DNA of 64,000 nt from Sorangium cellulosum (GTDB lineage Bacteria > Myxococcota_A > Polyangia > Polyangiales > Polyangiaceae). The stretch lies in NCBI GenBank assembly GCA_020720045.1, contig DYPH01000008.1, positions 16,555-80,554 of the forward strand. Reading direction: 5' to 3'. This document shows positions 1 through 8,032 of the stretch, one piece after another. The notes under the pieces were generated by a model, which ran no database searches, was not told the origin of the DNA, and was given only the letters and a program-made list of their open reading frames with translations. A program made the position numbers and the translations under genes. Position 1 is the first letter of the stretch, and the number at the start of each line of letters is the position of its first letter.

Positions 1-273
1 GCACTCTGCAAACACCTTCGGGTCATGTACTTCCGTTCGTCGGCGAACGCCGCATGGGCCAGCGGGACGCCTCAGGCAAACCACGCCAAGAACATCTTCG
101 TCGACGATCGTGCATTTTACGTAGGCTCGCAGAACATCTACAAGGCGAACCTCGCGGAATTCGGCGTTATTATTGACGATTCGCTCGCGTCCGAGGAACT
201 CACGAAGAGCTATTGGACGCCGCTCCTCAAGTACGCGCGAGCGACGACCTATATCGATGCGCGCTGCCGCTGA
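1..273 (+). CDS. Phospholipase D-like protein, C-terminal end (partial)
   Basis: The frame is open from the first base and stops at a TGA, giving the last 90 residues of a protein whose start lies outside the window. It carries a complete HKD motif, with His, Lys, Asp and the following Gly-Ser and Asn correctly spaced (HAKNIFVDD then GSQN at about 105-165). In phospholipase D-family enzymes two such motifs form the active site, so this should be the second one. The substrate (phospholipid, cardiolipin or nucleic acid) cannot be told from this fragment. It ends one base before the stop of the convergent membrane gene on the other strand. Confidence 0.8.
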   Translation, partial: ALCKHLRVMYFRSSANAAWASGTPQANHAKNIFVDDRAFYVGSQNIYKANLAEFGVIIDDSLASEELTKSYWTPLLKYARATTYIDARCR

Positions 274-274
274 C

Positions 275-691
275 TCACGCCGCTGCGACCGCTACGCCGA
301 GCGCCACGACGACCCAGGCGAGGAGTGCTGCGGCGGCGAAGGCGCGCTGGGCGGCAACGCGGACGCGCGCCTCAGAGACATCCCGCGGACCGCTCTGAAG
401 GAGCGCTCCGGCGACGGCGAGCGTCACGACGGCGACCGCGAGGTGCTCTTTCCGTTCGAAGGCCCAGCCAAGCGCCGGGTGGGCGACGAATAGCGCCCGC
501 CGGACCGTCTTCCGATAGTCGGGGTAGATGAAAAGACCGCCGCCGAAGGCAACGGCCGCAAGGGCGGCGGCCCCCCAAGAGGCGCCATTGGCCCGGCGGC
601 GGGTCCGAAGGAGCAGCGCGGGATGAACGAGCGCAGCGGCAGCCAAGACGCCGAAATGGCCATGAATATGGGCGAGTAGCGAAAAGTTCAT
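275..691 (-). CDS. Small integral membrane protein, unknown function
   Basis: The 138-aa protein starts at the ATG at 691 (MNFSLLAHIHGHFG). It shows about four hydrophobic segments: near residues 5-28, 42-58, 85-103 and 117-137. His residues lie in the first segment (HIHGH), and a short YPDYR motif with charged residues follows the second segment. The frame stays open further upstream, but that part runs antisense into holB and has no coding character. I do not recognise the family. It is divergent from holB (77 bases between starts), so the two may share a promoter region. Confidence 0.6.
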   Translation of the reverse strand: MNFSLLAHIHGHFGVLAAAALVHPALLLRTRRRANGASWGAAALAAVAFGGGLFIYPDYRKTVRRALFVAHPALGWAFERKEHLAVAVVTLAVAGALLQSGPRDVSEARVRVAAQRAFAAAALLAWVVVALGVAVAAA

Positions 692-768
692 GGACTCAAG
701 TAGCGACCGTGCCCCCGCCTGGGAGGATTGCACCAGGCGGCCTAAAAAATGCGCTAGCACGACGCCCC

Positions 769-1812
769 ATGCCCGGCCTCCTCGATACACTTCTCGGCCA
801 AGAACCGGCCGTGGCCACTCTGCGTCGTGCGCTCGCGGCCGACAAGGTGCATCATGCATACGTTTTCGACGGACCAGACGGCGTCGGGAAGGAAATGGCC
901 GCCTTCGGCCTCGCGCAAGCCTTGCTTTGCGAACGGCGCGGGACGACCGTCGAAGGGGCGCGCGGACTGTTCGGCCCTGAGCCGCCGATCGTTTTTCCAA
1001 CGACCGAAGCGTGCGGCACATGCAGCGCGTGCACTCGATCTCTTCTGCGCGCGGGTGAAAAGCGCCCGGTCCACCCGGACCTCGTCGTGCTCGAGCGCGG
1101 CCTGTATGAGCCATCGCAGATCGGCCGGCGAACGCCAGAAACACAAGATATTTCCGTCGACCAAGTCCGAACGCTCGTCCTCGCACGCGCTGCCTTCGGC
1201 CCCCATGAGGGGCGGGCGAAGGTCTTCATCATCCGCCGCGCGGAAGAGCTCGGGATCTCGGCGGCGAATGCCCTCCTGAAGACGCTGGAGGAGCCTGGAA
1301 ATCGCGTCCACTTCCTGCTGCTTTCGTCGGTCCCCGACCGCCTTTTGCCGACGATTCGGTCGCGCACGCAACGCCTCCGATTTGCGCCGCTGCCGGCCGC
1401 AACGGTCGCACAAATTCTTGAAAAGGAGGGCAAATCAAACGAGGAAGCCCTTCGACTTTCGGCACGCTCGGAGGGCTCGCTTGCGCGCGCGAGGCAACTC
1501 GGCGACCCCGCGGCAACCGCGACACGTGACGAATTTGTTGCTCGTGCGCGCGACGCCCTCCGTCAGAACTCTATTCTCCCGGCTCTTGCGATTGCGGAAG
1601 AGGGGAAGAAGGAAAAAGCCGAGCTCGGCGTCCTTCTGGATGCGCTCGCGATCGCGTTTGCCGAAGAGGGGCGTGCCGCGGCGCTCGACGGGGACGGGGC
1701 CGACCGGGCCGCCGTCCGTTTTTCACGCGTCCTTCGTGCCACCCGCGAACTCGACCGGAACGCCTCCCCCCAACTCACCGTCGAAGCGCTCTTCCTCGAA
1801 CTCCGCGGGTAA
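769..1812 (+). CDS. holB: DNA polymerase III subunit delta' (clamp-loader)
   Basis: The 347-aa protein matches the clamp-loader delta' family in length and layout. An N-terminal AAA+ domain starts MPGLLDTLLGQEPAV. It has a P-loop-like GPDGVGKE near residues 36-43, then a Cys cluster (CGTCSAC) typical of the zinc module, and the NALLKTLEEP motif. The usual SRC sensor reads SRT here, so the Cys is replaced. The C-terminal helical domain would bind the tau/gamma and delta partners. The ATG at 769 fits homologues; the frame extends to 709 but that addition is unlike the family. The 3' end overlaps antisense with the convergent membrane gene if the latter runs to 1723. Confidence 0.9.
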   Translation: MPGLLDTLLGQEPAVATLRRALAADKVHHAYVFDGPDGVGKEMAAFGLAQALLCERRGTTVEGARGLFGPEPPIVFPTTEACGTCSACTRSLLRAGEKRPVHPDLVVLERGLYEPSQIGRRTPETQDISVDQVRTLVLARAAFGPHEGRAKVFIIRRAEELGISAANALLKTLEEPGNRVHFLLLSSVPDRLLPTIRSRTQRLRFAPLPAATVAQILEKEGKSNEEALRLSARSEGSLARARQLGDPAATATRDEFVARARDALRQNSILPALAIAEEGKKEKAELGVLLDALAIAFAEEGRAAALDGDGADRAAVRFSRVLRATRELDRNASPQLTVEALFLELRG

Positions 1813-3001
1813 CGGTTCGGCGAGGATGGGAGGCTCTATCGCCATTTCTCGAGCGAAAAAGCGCGCTTCGATATCATTATCGGCGAGGATTCGTCCCGCA
1901 GCGACCGGCATGATCGGGCGAAAAATTAGATAAAAGAACGGTGGCGCGAGGAGCAGCCGAAAGAGCGCCAGTCCGACGAACGGGAGGGGGCTGCGCTCGA
2001 AGGCTTGGCAGGGGCCATGGACCGATTTCGTGACCCGATGGGCAAGGCGGAGGTACCCGCGCACCGGCGCGAACACGAATTGTTTCGGCATCGGCTCGAA
2101 GGGGCGGAGGAACCACGGTGGGGCGGCCGTCGTCGGCCCACGCGTGTGCGTTCTTTGCGGCAACGAATACGGCACTCCAGTAGAAGCCCCAGAGCGCAAA
2201 GAGCGCGTTGGAGAGCCAGCCGAAACGCCCGAAGGCGATCGCGAGTGCCAGCGGAAGTGCTCCGATACCGAAGAGCAAAATTCCGCGAAACTTACGTTTG
2301 TATTTCTTCCACAACCACGACGGCGAAAATCGCAAGCGGGGGGACGGTCGTTCGCCTTCGGGGAGGATACCCGCGTCGACGGAAAGTTCGTGAGAGACGA
2401 CGTCGTCAAAATCGCGTGTAAACGCGATCGCAATCCATTCGGCGGCCCCCAGGAACGCAAGAAGCGTCGCCAGGCGCTTTTTCCAGGAGACCGCCGGTGC
2501 GATGACCGGCGCCGCGGCCCCTTCCCGCTCGACGACGTCGGCAACGACCGCGCCGAGCGCCGCCTCTACGCGGTCCCCTTCGGCGGCTTCGCGCGCGTTC
2601 TCTTCGCGGAGGGCCTTCACCGCCTTCTTGAGGTCTTTTTCACTCCCGCGAATGTGGATGCCGCCATTCTCGACGACGATGTCTGACGACTCGGCCGCTG
2701 GGCGGTCTTCGGTGAAGCCGACCGCGAGCATTCCGACCACGGTAAACAGGACGACAAAGAGCGCCCGGGCGAGGAAGAGGCGGCCTGCGGCGCGGCGCAG
2801 CTCTGGCACGGTAACGAGCCGCGCAAACAGTTGAAAGGGCAGCAAGAACCCGTAGGTAAGGCGCCGACCGCCGCTCACCCGCGACGGCGGGAGCGGCCGA
2901 CGCCCGCGAACGTGTCCGTAAATCCGACGGACAGCCTCGCGTTCATCCAGAAGCGGCGCGGTCACCAGTGTGCGGAGCTTTCGGCTTCCGTCGGCCGTCA
3001 T
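1723..3001 (-). pseudogene. Multi-pass membrane protein gene with an apparent frameshift near 2120
   Basis: From the ATG at 3001 the first frame encodes convincing protein: an N-terminal soluble part, a hydrophobic segment near residues 80-98 (LARALFVVLFTVVGMLAVGF), a charged region, then more membrane segments. It stays coherent to about KNAHAWADDGRP. After that it turns into Arg/Pro-rich shadow sequence to 1877. The neighbouring frame becomes protein-like at the same spot (PPWFLRPFEPMPKQFVFAP), has a hydrophobic FLIF-type segment and stops at 1723, overlapping the end of holB. The switch falls by a run of four G at 2120-2123. A one-base sequencing or assembly error, or a real mutation, would explain it. 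The family is not recognised. The start overlaps the upstream gene's stop (ATGA). Confidence 0.5.
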
Positions 3002-3666
3002 GACGCGGATGGATCCCCACCGAGGAGATCATACATGCCTTCGGCGAGCGTAACGCCACGCCACGCGCGCGTCTGGCCGGGCGCAACAAACGCCCAAAGC
3101 CGTTCCCCTACCGGCCCCGAAAACTCGACGAGCGTCCCCTCTTCGGGCGCCTCCGGGGCCGCACCGAAACGGCGAACACCAAAGGGTCTTTTTCGCAGCC
3201 GCTCAAACCGAATATCGTCGATTTCCAACGTCGAAGGCGGGACACCATCAATAGGGACCGGGAGATCCAGCCAAAGAATTTCTTTGGAAGAATCGCCACT
3301 TAACACAACAAGAACGTCTTTGCCTGCCTCCGGCGCGAAAAAGATCGCGAAGACCGCACGAGCGTCTCTGCCGCGCCCCTCTTCGAGGATCCAGGCGCCG
3401 GCAAGCCACGCCTCCTCGTTTCCTCGGAGGACGACATCCCCTGGCTTTGCGGCAAACAATTCGGTCGGAAATCCGTCCAACTTTGGCTTCGGAAGTGCCG
3501 CTGCGGCAACGACCGACGCCGCAGTCTCCTTCGGGGGCGGCGAAGCGGAAAGACGACCGTAGACGAACCGACCTAGCGCCGCGCCGAGCGCCGTGAGGCC
3601 GGCGATGGCGAGCAGGCTCACGGCCGCTCCAGCAGCAACGAAAACTGCCGCGCGCGCTCCGTGCAC
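2998..3666 (-). CDS. Membrane-anchored protein of unknown function
   Basis: The 222-aa protein has a hydrophobic N-terminal segment (about residues 8-32), which is a signal anchor or uncleaved signal peptide. A Pro/Ala-rich linker follows, then a soluble domain rich in beta-type sequence with ELFAAKPGDVVLRGNEEAWLAG and LEIDDIRFERLRKR. I do not recognise the domain with confidence. The gene overlaps thiE by 49 bases upstream and the frameshifted membrane gene by four bases (ATGA) downstream. Translation of the three is therefore probably coupled, and the two envelope proteins may act together. Nothing suggests a link to thiamine metabolism beyond position. Confidence 0.65.
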   Translation of the reverse strand: MHGARAAVFVAAGAAVSLLAIAGLTALGAALGRFVYGRLSASPPPKETAASVVAAAALPKPKLDGFPTELFAAKPGDVVLRGNEEAWLAGAWILEEGRGRDARAVFAIFFAPEAGKDVLVVLSGDSSKEILWLDLPVPIDGVPPSTLEIDDIRFERLRKRPFGVRRFGAAPEAPEEGTLVEFSGPVGERLWAFVAPGQTRAWRGVTLAEGMYDLLGGDPSAS

Positions 3667-4289
3667 TCTGCAGGTGTCTCGCCGACGAGGGCGCCGACAA
3701 GCGCGATCAACGGCGCGTGCTTGGCAACGTACGGAAACTTCCGGGCGTCGATCCCACCGATCGCGCAGAGCGGAATTCCAAGGGATTCCGAGCGCTCCGC
3801 GACCTTCGCGAGGCGTTCGAGGCCTACGGCAGGCTCGGCGTTCTCTTTAGTAGATGTAGCATACACAGGTCCGAAGGCGAGATAGTCCGGTCGGAGGAGG
3901 AGCGCCGCCTCGGCCTGCTCTTCGGTGTGCGTCGAGACCCCCACGCGAAGGCCCGGATAGCGGCGACGGACGTCCTTCAGCGACGTGTCCCCTTGGCCGA
4001 CGTGCACGAAAGGAGCGCCAAATTCCTCTGCCAAATCGGGGCGATCGTTTACCACCAACGGGACGCCCACGGCTGCACAACGAGGCGCGATCGCAGCAAG
4101 GAGCGTGCGAAACCGGGGCTCATCGACGTGCTTGGCGCGGAGCTGAAGGAGCGCCGGTTGCGCGGCGAGGAACGCCGCAGCGACGTCGACGGCGTCAAGC
4201 CCCGCCGCGTCGAGGGTCGTCACATCGACGAGCGGGTAGAGGCCTCGAAGCGGGGGCGTGCTGCGGGAAATGCGGGTGCCTCGGGTCAT
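3618..4289 (-). CDS. thiE: Thiamine-phosphate synthase
   Basis: The 223-aa TIM-barrel protein joins the pyrimidine and thiazole phosphates to make thiamine monophosphate. Family motifs are visible in order: LQLRAKH (substrate phosphate side), VVNDRPDLA, FVHVGQGDTS, GVSTHTEEQ, YLAFGPVYATSTKE and a closing phosphate-binding AIGGI. The length is typical. It lies 10 bases downstream of the Rsm22-like gene and its end overlaps the next gene by 49 bases. No other thi gene and no TPP riboswitch is visible nearby, so this is an orphan copy in a mixed operon. Confidence 0.92.
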   Translation of the reverse strand: MTRGTRISRSTPPLRGLYPLVDVTTLDAAGLDAVDVAAAFLAAQPALLQLRAKHVDEPRFRTLLAAIAPRCAAVGVPLVVNDRPDLAEEFGAPFVHVGQGDTSLKDVRRRYPGLRVGVSTHTEEQAEAALLLRPDYLAFGPVYATSTKENAEPAVGLERLAKVAERSESLGIPLCAIGGIDARKFPYVAKHAPLIALVGALVGETPAECTERARQFSLLLERP

Positions 4290-4299
4290 GGTTGCGAGC

Positions 4300-5631
4300 C
4301 TACACCGGATTCGCGCGGCTCACCGTCGTCTCCGGGCCGATTCGATCGGGACGAACCATCGGCCCTTCGAGAACGACAAGGTCGCCGCGGGAGAGCTCGT
4401 CAAACGCTTCGTTGTTCTCCCGGCGATCGCGGTCGATGCGCATGACGCGCACACGTTGGGGCCCCTCCCCCTCGGGCCCATCGCCGCAGACCTGCGCCTC
4501 AACTTTCCCCTTTGTCGGCGTGACGTCGCCAACGACCCGGAGCGTACGATTCCCGTTTGTTGCTAGCGTGCTTCGCAGGGTGACTCCGTCTTTTCGGAGG
4601 AGGAGCGGCGAGAAGGTTACCCCTTCCCAGCGGAGTCCCGCGGCGCGCGCTACGGGGACGAGCCAGGCGGGGAGCACGTCGGGTCGATCTTCGTGGCACC
4701 AGTCCGTTTCCTTGGCGAGCGCCGGGCAGGCTTCTCGATGGAGACACGGGCCGAAGAGGGTCACGCTTTCGTTGGTGCACAAACGATCGCGAACCGCATG
4801 CAGATGCCGCGTGCGCTCCTTCAATGCCGGCTCAACGACGACAAGCGTCCCTTTCGGGGCCAAGCGCGTCGCCAATACCCGCTCCAACAAAGCGACATGG
4901 CGCGCAATTCGTGCATCCGAATCGAGGCCCCGATCGAGCTCGGAGAGGACCTGGCCAAATAGAACCAGGTCGAACCCCTGCCCCTCCTTTACCGGGCGAA
5001 ACGTCGACGGTTTCCCTGCGGCGCGCATCGACTCCGCCCGCTCGGGATGGGCCTTCGCCGAGGCTTCCGCGAAGCCAAAGGGCTCGTCGCCGAACCAGGG
5101 CAGGAGGTCCGGTTGGATGCTGCCGTCCGGCGAAATCCCATGCTTCGACACAACTACTTTGAGGTCAAACGATCCCTTGAGCCCTTCGAGGAAGGTCTTC
5201 GCAAGGGCGGTCGCCCCCTCCTCGGGGTCGACGAGCGTCACCTCGACTTTGCCGCGCCCCTGGCCCGGCGCCGCCCCTTCGAGGGCCTGAAGGGCGCCGA
5301 GGGTCGTGGCGCCAAAGCCGGCGCCGACGTCCAAAATACGAAGCGGGCGCCCTTCAGGAAGCGTGAGCGCCTTCGCCGCGACGAGTTCGCGCACCGCGTG
5401 GGCCGCCTTCGGAACGTCCCGGGGCAGCGAAAACGCGAGGCGCGCCGCGTAGTGGGCCTTCCCGGCGGCGACGCCAGCCGTGTTGTAGGATGCAGACAAA
5501 GTGGCCACCGCCTTGCCGAGAGCAGGCACGTCGTCGTAGCCACGATGGATGCCGAGTCGCGGCAGGAGCGCCTCGATGGGGGCGCGGAGCGACGAGGGGG
5601 CGTAAGCGGACGTGGCTTTCGGGGCGACCAT
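4300..5631 (-). CDS. Rsm22-family small ribosomal subunit methyltransferase-like protein
   Basis: The 443-aa protein has an AdoMet-binding core with ILDVGAGFGATTLGA (about residues 99-113) and a later acidic segment LVDPEEGA. Further on comes the Cys cluster CLHREACPALAKETDWC, which in the Rsm22 family is associated with an iron-sulfur or zinc site. The C-terminal part resembles the OB-like region of that family. Family members are linked to small ribosomal subunit assembly or rRNA methylation in mitochondria and bacteria; the precise bacterial substrate is not settled. It is the first gene of the leftward unit that includes thiE and is divergent from the lipoprotein gene at 5695 with 63 bases between them. 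Confidence 0.82.
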   Translation of the reverse strand: MVAPKATSAYAPSSLRAPIEALLPRLGIHRGYDDVPALGKAVATLSASYNTAGVAAGKAHYAARLAFSLPRDVPKAAHAVRELVAAKALTLPEGRPLRILDVGAGFGATTLGALQALEGAAPGQGRGKVEVTLVDPEEGATALAKTFLEGLKGSFDLKVVVSKHGISPDGSIQPDLLPWFGDEPFGFAEASAKAHPERAESMRAAGKPSTFRPVKEGQGFDLVLFGQVLSELDRGLDSDARIARHVALLERVLATRLAPKGTLVVVEPALKERTRHLHAVRDRLCTNESVTLFGPCLHREACPALAKETDWCHEDRPDVLPAWLVPVARAAGLRWEGVTFSPLLLRKDGVTLRSTLATNGNRTLRVVGDVTPTKGKVEAQVCGDGPEGEGPQRVRVMRIDRDRRENNEAFDELSRGDLVVLEGPMVRPDRIGPETTVSRANPV

Positions 5632-5694
5632 GGCGCGTCTCTACTCGAAGATCCCGACGACCGACCTCGGAAGTTCCGGTACGGTCGCGCGCCT

Positions 5695-6585
5695 ATGAGC
5701 CGGAACGCGCTTCGCTTGCTCCCCTTTCTTGCCGCCCCGCTGCTCCTCGGCTGCCCGAGCGTCGCACCGCCGAAGTCGACGTTTCCGAGCGTCGACGATG
5801 CGCTCTCCCGAATGCACGAAACGGTCGCCTGCGGAAACGGGATTCATGCCACGGCGAAGCTCGATCAATTCGCAAAAGAGGGGCGCGTACGCGGCGAAGT
5901 TCTTCTGTTTGCCCACCGGCCGGCAAAGCTGCGTCTCGACGCCGTCGCGTTCGGCGTAAACGTCCTCTCGCTCGGCTCCGACGGTCAGAACTTCCAGGTC
6001 GCCGATTTGCGAAATAAAGTCTTTTATCAAGGACCTGCAAAGGCTTGCAACCTGCGACAGGCGACCGGCGTGCCGATCCCTGGTCATGCGCTCGTCGGCT
6101 TCCTCCGGGGGGAAGCACCGGTCCTCGTCCACCAGAAAGGGTCGGGTACGATCCAGTGGAACAAACGCGGGTTCTACGAACTCGTCATTCCTTCGACGCG
6201 CGACGCCCAACAAACGCTGCATCTTGGGATTCATCCCGACGACTTCGGCAAGCCCTGGAACGAGCAGCGGACCCGCGTCCTCGACGTGGTCGTCACGCAG
6301 AAGGGGGGCGTGCTCTACCACGCAGAACTTGAAGGCTACAGCGCCGGCAAGATGGCCGAGGCGCGCATCGATCCGGAAAACATCGAACCGCCGATCCCGC
6401 CGAGCGGTCCGATGTGCACGGCGGAGTTGCCGAAGACCCTGCATGTGGAAGTCCCCGGCAAGAACGAAGACGTCGTCTTCAAGTACGAAGAAGTCGAATG
6501 GAATCCGCCGATTCCGGAGGGGGCCTTCTCCGTCGAGCGACCGGCGGGAATGCCGCGCCAGTTCCTCGACTGTGACGGCGAGTAG
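5695..6585 (+). CDS. Predicted outer-membrane lipoprotein, LolA/DUF4292-like
   Basis: The 296-aa protein begins MSRNALRLLPFLAAPLLLGC, a clear lipoprotein signal peptide with Cys at residue 20. The mature part contains a long beta-type domain starting with a segment on repeated tests of a material (ATAKLDQFAKEGRVRGEVLL), as in LolA/LolB-fold lipoproteins that bind lipid. A later CTAELPKTLHVEVPG segment and a terminal Cys (FLDCDGE) may form a disulfide. The start was placed at 5695 because the signal peptide begins there; the open frame further upstream is antisense to the Rsm22-like gene. Family assignment is by fold impression only. No partner gene indicates what it carries. Confidence 0.75.
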   Translation: MSRNALRLLPFLAAPLLLGCPSVAPPKSTFPSVDDALSRMHETVACGNGIHATAKLDQFAKEGRVRGEVLLFAHRPAKLRLDAVAFGVNVLSLGSDGQNFQVADLRNKVFYQGPAKACNLRQATGVPIPGHALVGFLRGEAPVLVHQKGSGTIQWNKRGFYELVIPSTRDAQQTLHLGIHPDDFGKPWNEQRTRVLDVVVTQKGGVLYHAELEGYSAGKMAEARIDPENIEPPIPPSGPMCTAELPKTLHVEVPGKNEDVVFKYEEVEWNPPIPEGAFSVERPAGMPRQFLDCDGE

Positions 6586-6643
6586 CTGGAGATCCTGCGC
6601 GCCGTTTCCGCACCGCGTCCGGCGGTTCCGGGCGGACGCTCGG

Positions 6644-7651
6644 CTACGCCCGCGCGAGTTCGTCGGAAATAGCGCGCGCGAGCTCTTGGGCCCGCGCCAC
6701 CTCCCCGGGCGGAAGCGCGATCGCGCCGACCACCGGATGACCGCCGCCGCCGTGGCGTTCGCAGATCTTCGCGATGTCGTGTTTCCGCGTCTGTCCGCAC
6801 CACGGATTGAAGCCGATGCTGAGTTTGATCTTCTTCAAACCACGCGTAACCACGACCGAATAGGCCGAGTCCGGGTAGAGCGCGTAGGTGACAAACTTCG
6901 GTGCAGCGTCTGAGAGTTCGTCGGTCAGATCGACCAGGACGGCGCCGGTCGCTCCGCCGACAAGCTTCGCGCGCGCCTTCACGCGCGCTTCGTAGGGGGC
7001 CGCCGTCGCCTGCCATTGCGTGTAGCTTGCAACCACCTCCGGGTCGTTGGCGACGTCGTCGAGGGGGCGTTCCGTCAGGGCAGGAACAAAGCGCGAGATC
7101 AGTTCCGCTTCTCCCGATTGCTCAATAAGAGTCATGAGGCGCAACGCCGGCTCTTGGCGCGCAACGGCAATGGCCGCACTTGGGAACGCAGCACGATCAA
7201 TGATATCGGCCCAGTAGACGAGGTCACCGAGCGGTTCCGGATTGAAATCAAAGAACTTCGCTCCGATATCGACCAAGAACTTGGTGCACGATCCGTAGGT
7301 TCCGTCGTGAAAGAACCGACCGTTGCCACGCGATTCCTCGAAGGTCCTACGCTCCGCGTCTGACGTAAATGCACTCACGTGGTGGTCGAAATACCAGGTC
7401 AACTTCGAAGACCGGGAGAACTTGTAATCAAGAATAGCGTTCTCGTCGCCATCAAGAAGCGCATCGAAATCGGGTCCTGCCCCCGCTCCGTAACCCATCG
7501 CAAGGTATTTGAAGGAGAGTTCACTGCCAGCTTTGATATGGCGGAGGAGCTTCGTAAAAATGACGGCGGAGGCGAGGCCATCGAAGCAATGACCGTGGGT
7601 GGCAACGGTCACGTGAGTGGGGGCGGTGGTGAGTTTTTCCGAGGAAGTCAC
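6644..7651 (-). CDS. DHH-family phosphoesterase
   Basis: The 335-aa protein carries the DHH phosphoesterase signatures: HGHCFDGLAS near residue 20 (metal-binding His/Asp), WYFDHHVS (the DHH motif) near residue 86, and GGGGHP near residue 306 in the DHHA1 substrate-binding domain. Such enzymes hydrolyse phosphodiester or phosphoanhydride bonds in short oligonucleotides, cyclic dinucleotides or polyphosphate; this one lacks PAS or GGDEF domains, so it is not a GdpP protein. The start is a GTG at 7651, only 23 bases from the divergent VOC gene start. Confidence 0.85.
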   Translation of the reverse strand: MTSSEKLTTAPTHVTVATHGHCFDGLASAVIFTKLLRHIKAGSELSFKYLAMGYGAGAGPDFDALLDGDENAILDYKFSRSSKLTWYFDHHVSAFTSDAERRTFEESRGNGRFFHDGTYGSCTKFLVDIGAKFFDFNPEPLGDLVYWADIIDRAAFPSAAIAVARQEPALRLMTLIEQSGEAELISRFVPALTERPLDDVANDPEVVASYTQWQATAAPYEARVKARAKLVGGATGAVLVDLTDELSDAAPKFVTYALYPDSAYSVVVTRGLKKIKLSIGFNPWCGQTRKHDIAKICERHGGGGHPVVGAIALPPGEVARAQELARAISDELARA

Positions 7652-7674
7652 GGGCCGTGAGTACCATTCGCGGG

Positions 7675-8025
7675 ATGCGACTGCACCATCTCGCCTTCCG
7701 GAGCGGCGACGTTCCGCGATTGGTTGCGTTCTACACCGGTCTCTTCGGGTTCCGAACGCAGAAATCCTTTGACGGCCGGAGCGCGTGGCTGGCCATCAAA
7801 GATGGCGTATTGATGCTCGAAGTTGCACTCCCCGAGGAACCAGAAATTCCGCGCGGGAGCCTTGAGTGCGTGATCTTTGCGACCGATGTCGCCGGGCGGG
7901 ATGCTTTTCGTGCATCCTGCATGCAAAACGCGGTCCCCCTCGACGGGGAGACCGCGTTTACGACCTACGTTCGCGACCCCGACGGGCGCCGGGTCGGCGT
8001 GAGCCACTACCCACTAACAGACTGA
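7675..8025 (+). CDS. VOC (glyoxalase/bleomycin resistance) superfamily protein
   Basis: The 116-aa protein starts MRLHHLAFRSGDVPRLVAFYTGLFGF, the typical first beta-alpha-beta unit of a vicinal oxygen chelate protein. It ends with a second-half motif (VRDPDGRRVGVSHYPL). The metal ligand pattern is His early in the chain and Glu in MLEVALPEE; the last usual Glu is not evident. The reaction cannot be predicted from the fold. The ATG at 7675 is preferred over a GTG at 7657, which would leave five bases to the divergent DHH gene. It converges with hutU, seven bases between stops. Confidence 0.8.
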   Translation: MRLHHLAFRSGDVPRLVAFYTGLFGFRTQKSFDGRSAWLAIKDGVLMLEVALPEEPEIPRGSLECVIFATDVAGRDAFRASCMQNAVPLDGETAFTTYVRDPDGRRVGVSHYPLTD

Positions 8026-8032
8026 ACTTCTG

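Noticed and set aside
7657..7675. GTG start of the VOC gene at 7657
   Set aside because: It would leave only five bases to the divergent GTG at 7651, and the ATG at 7675 begins the family's first strand.
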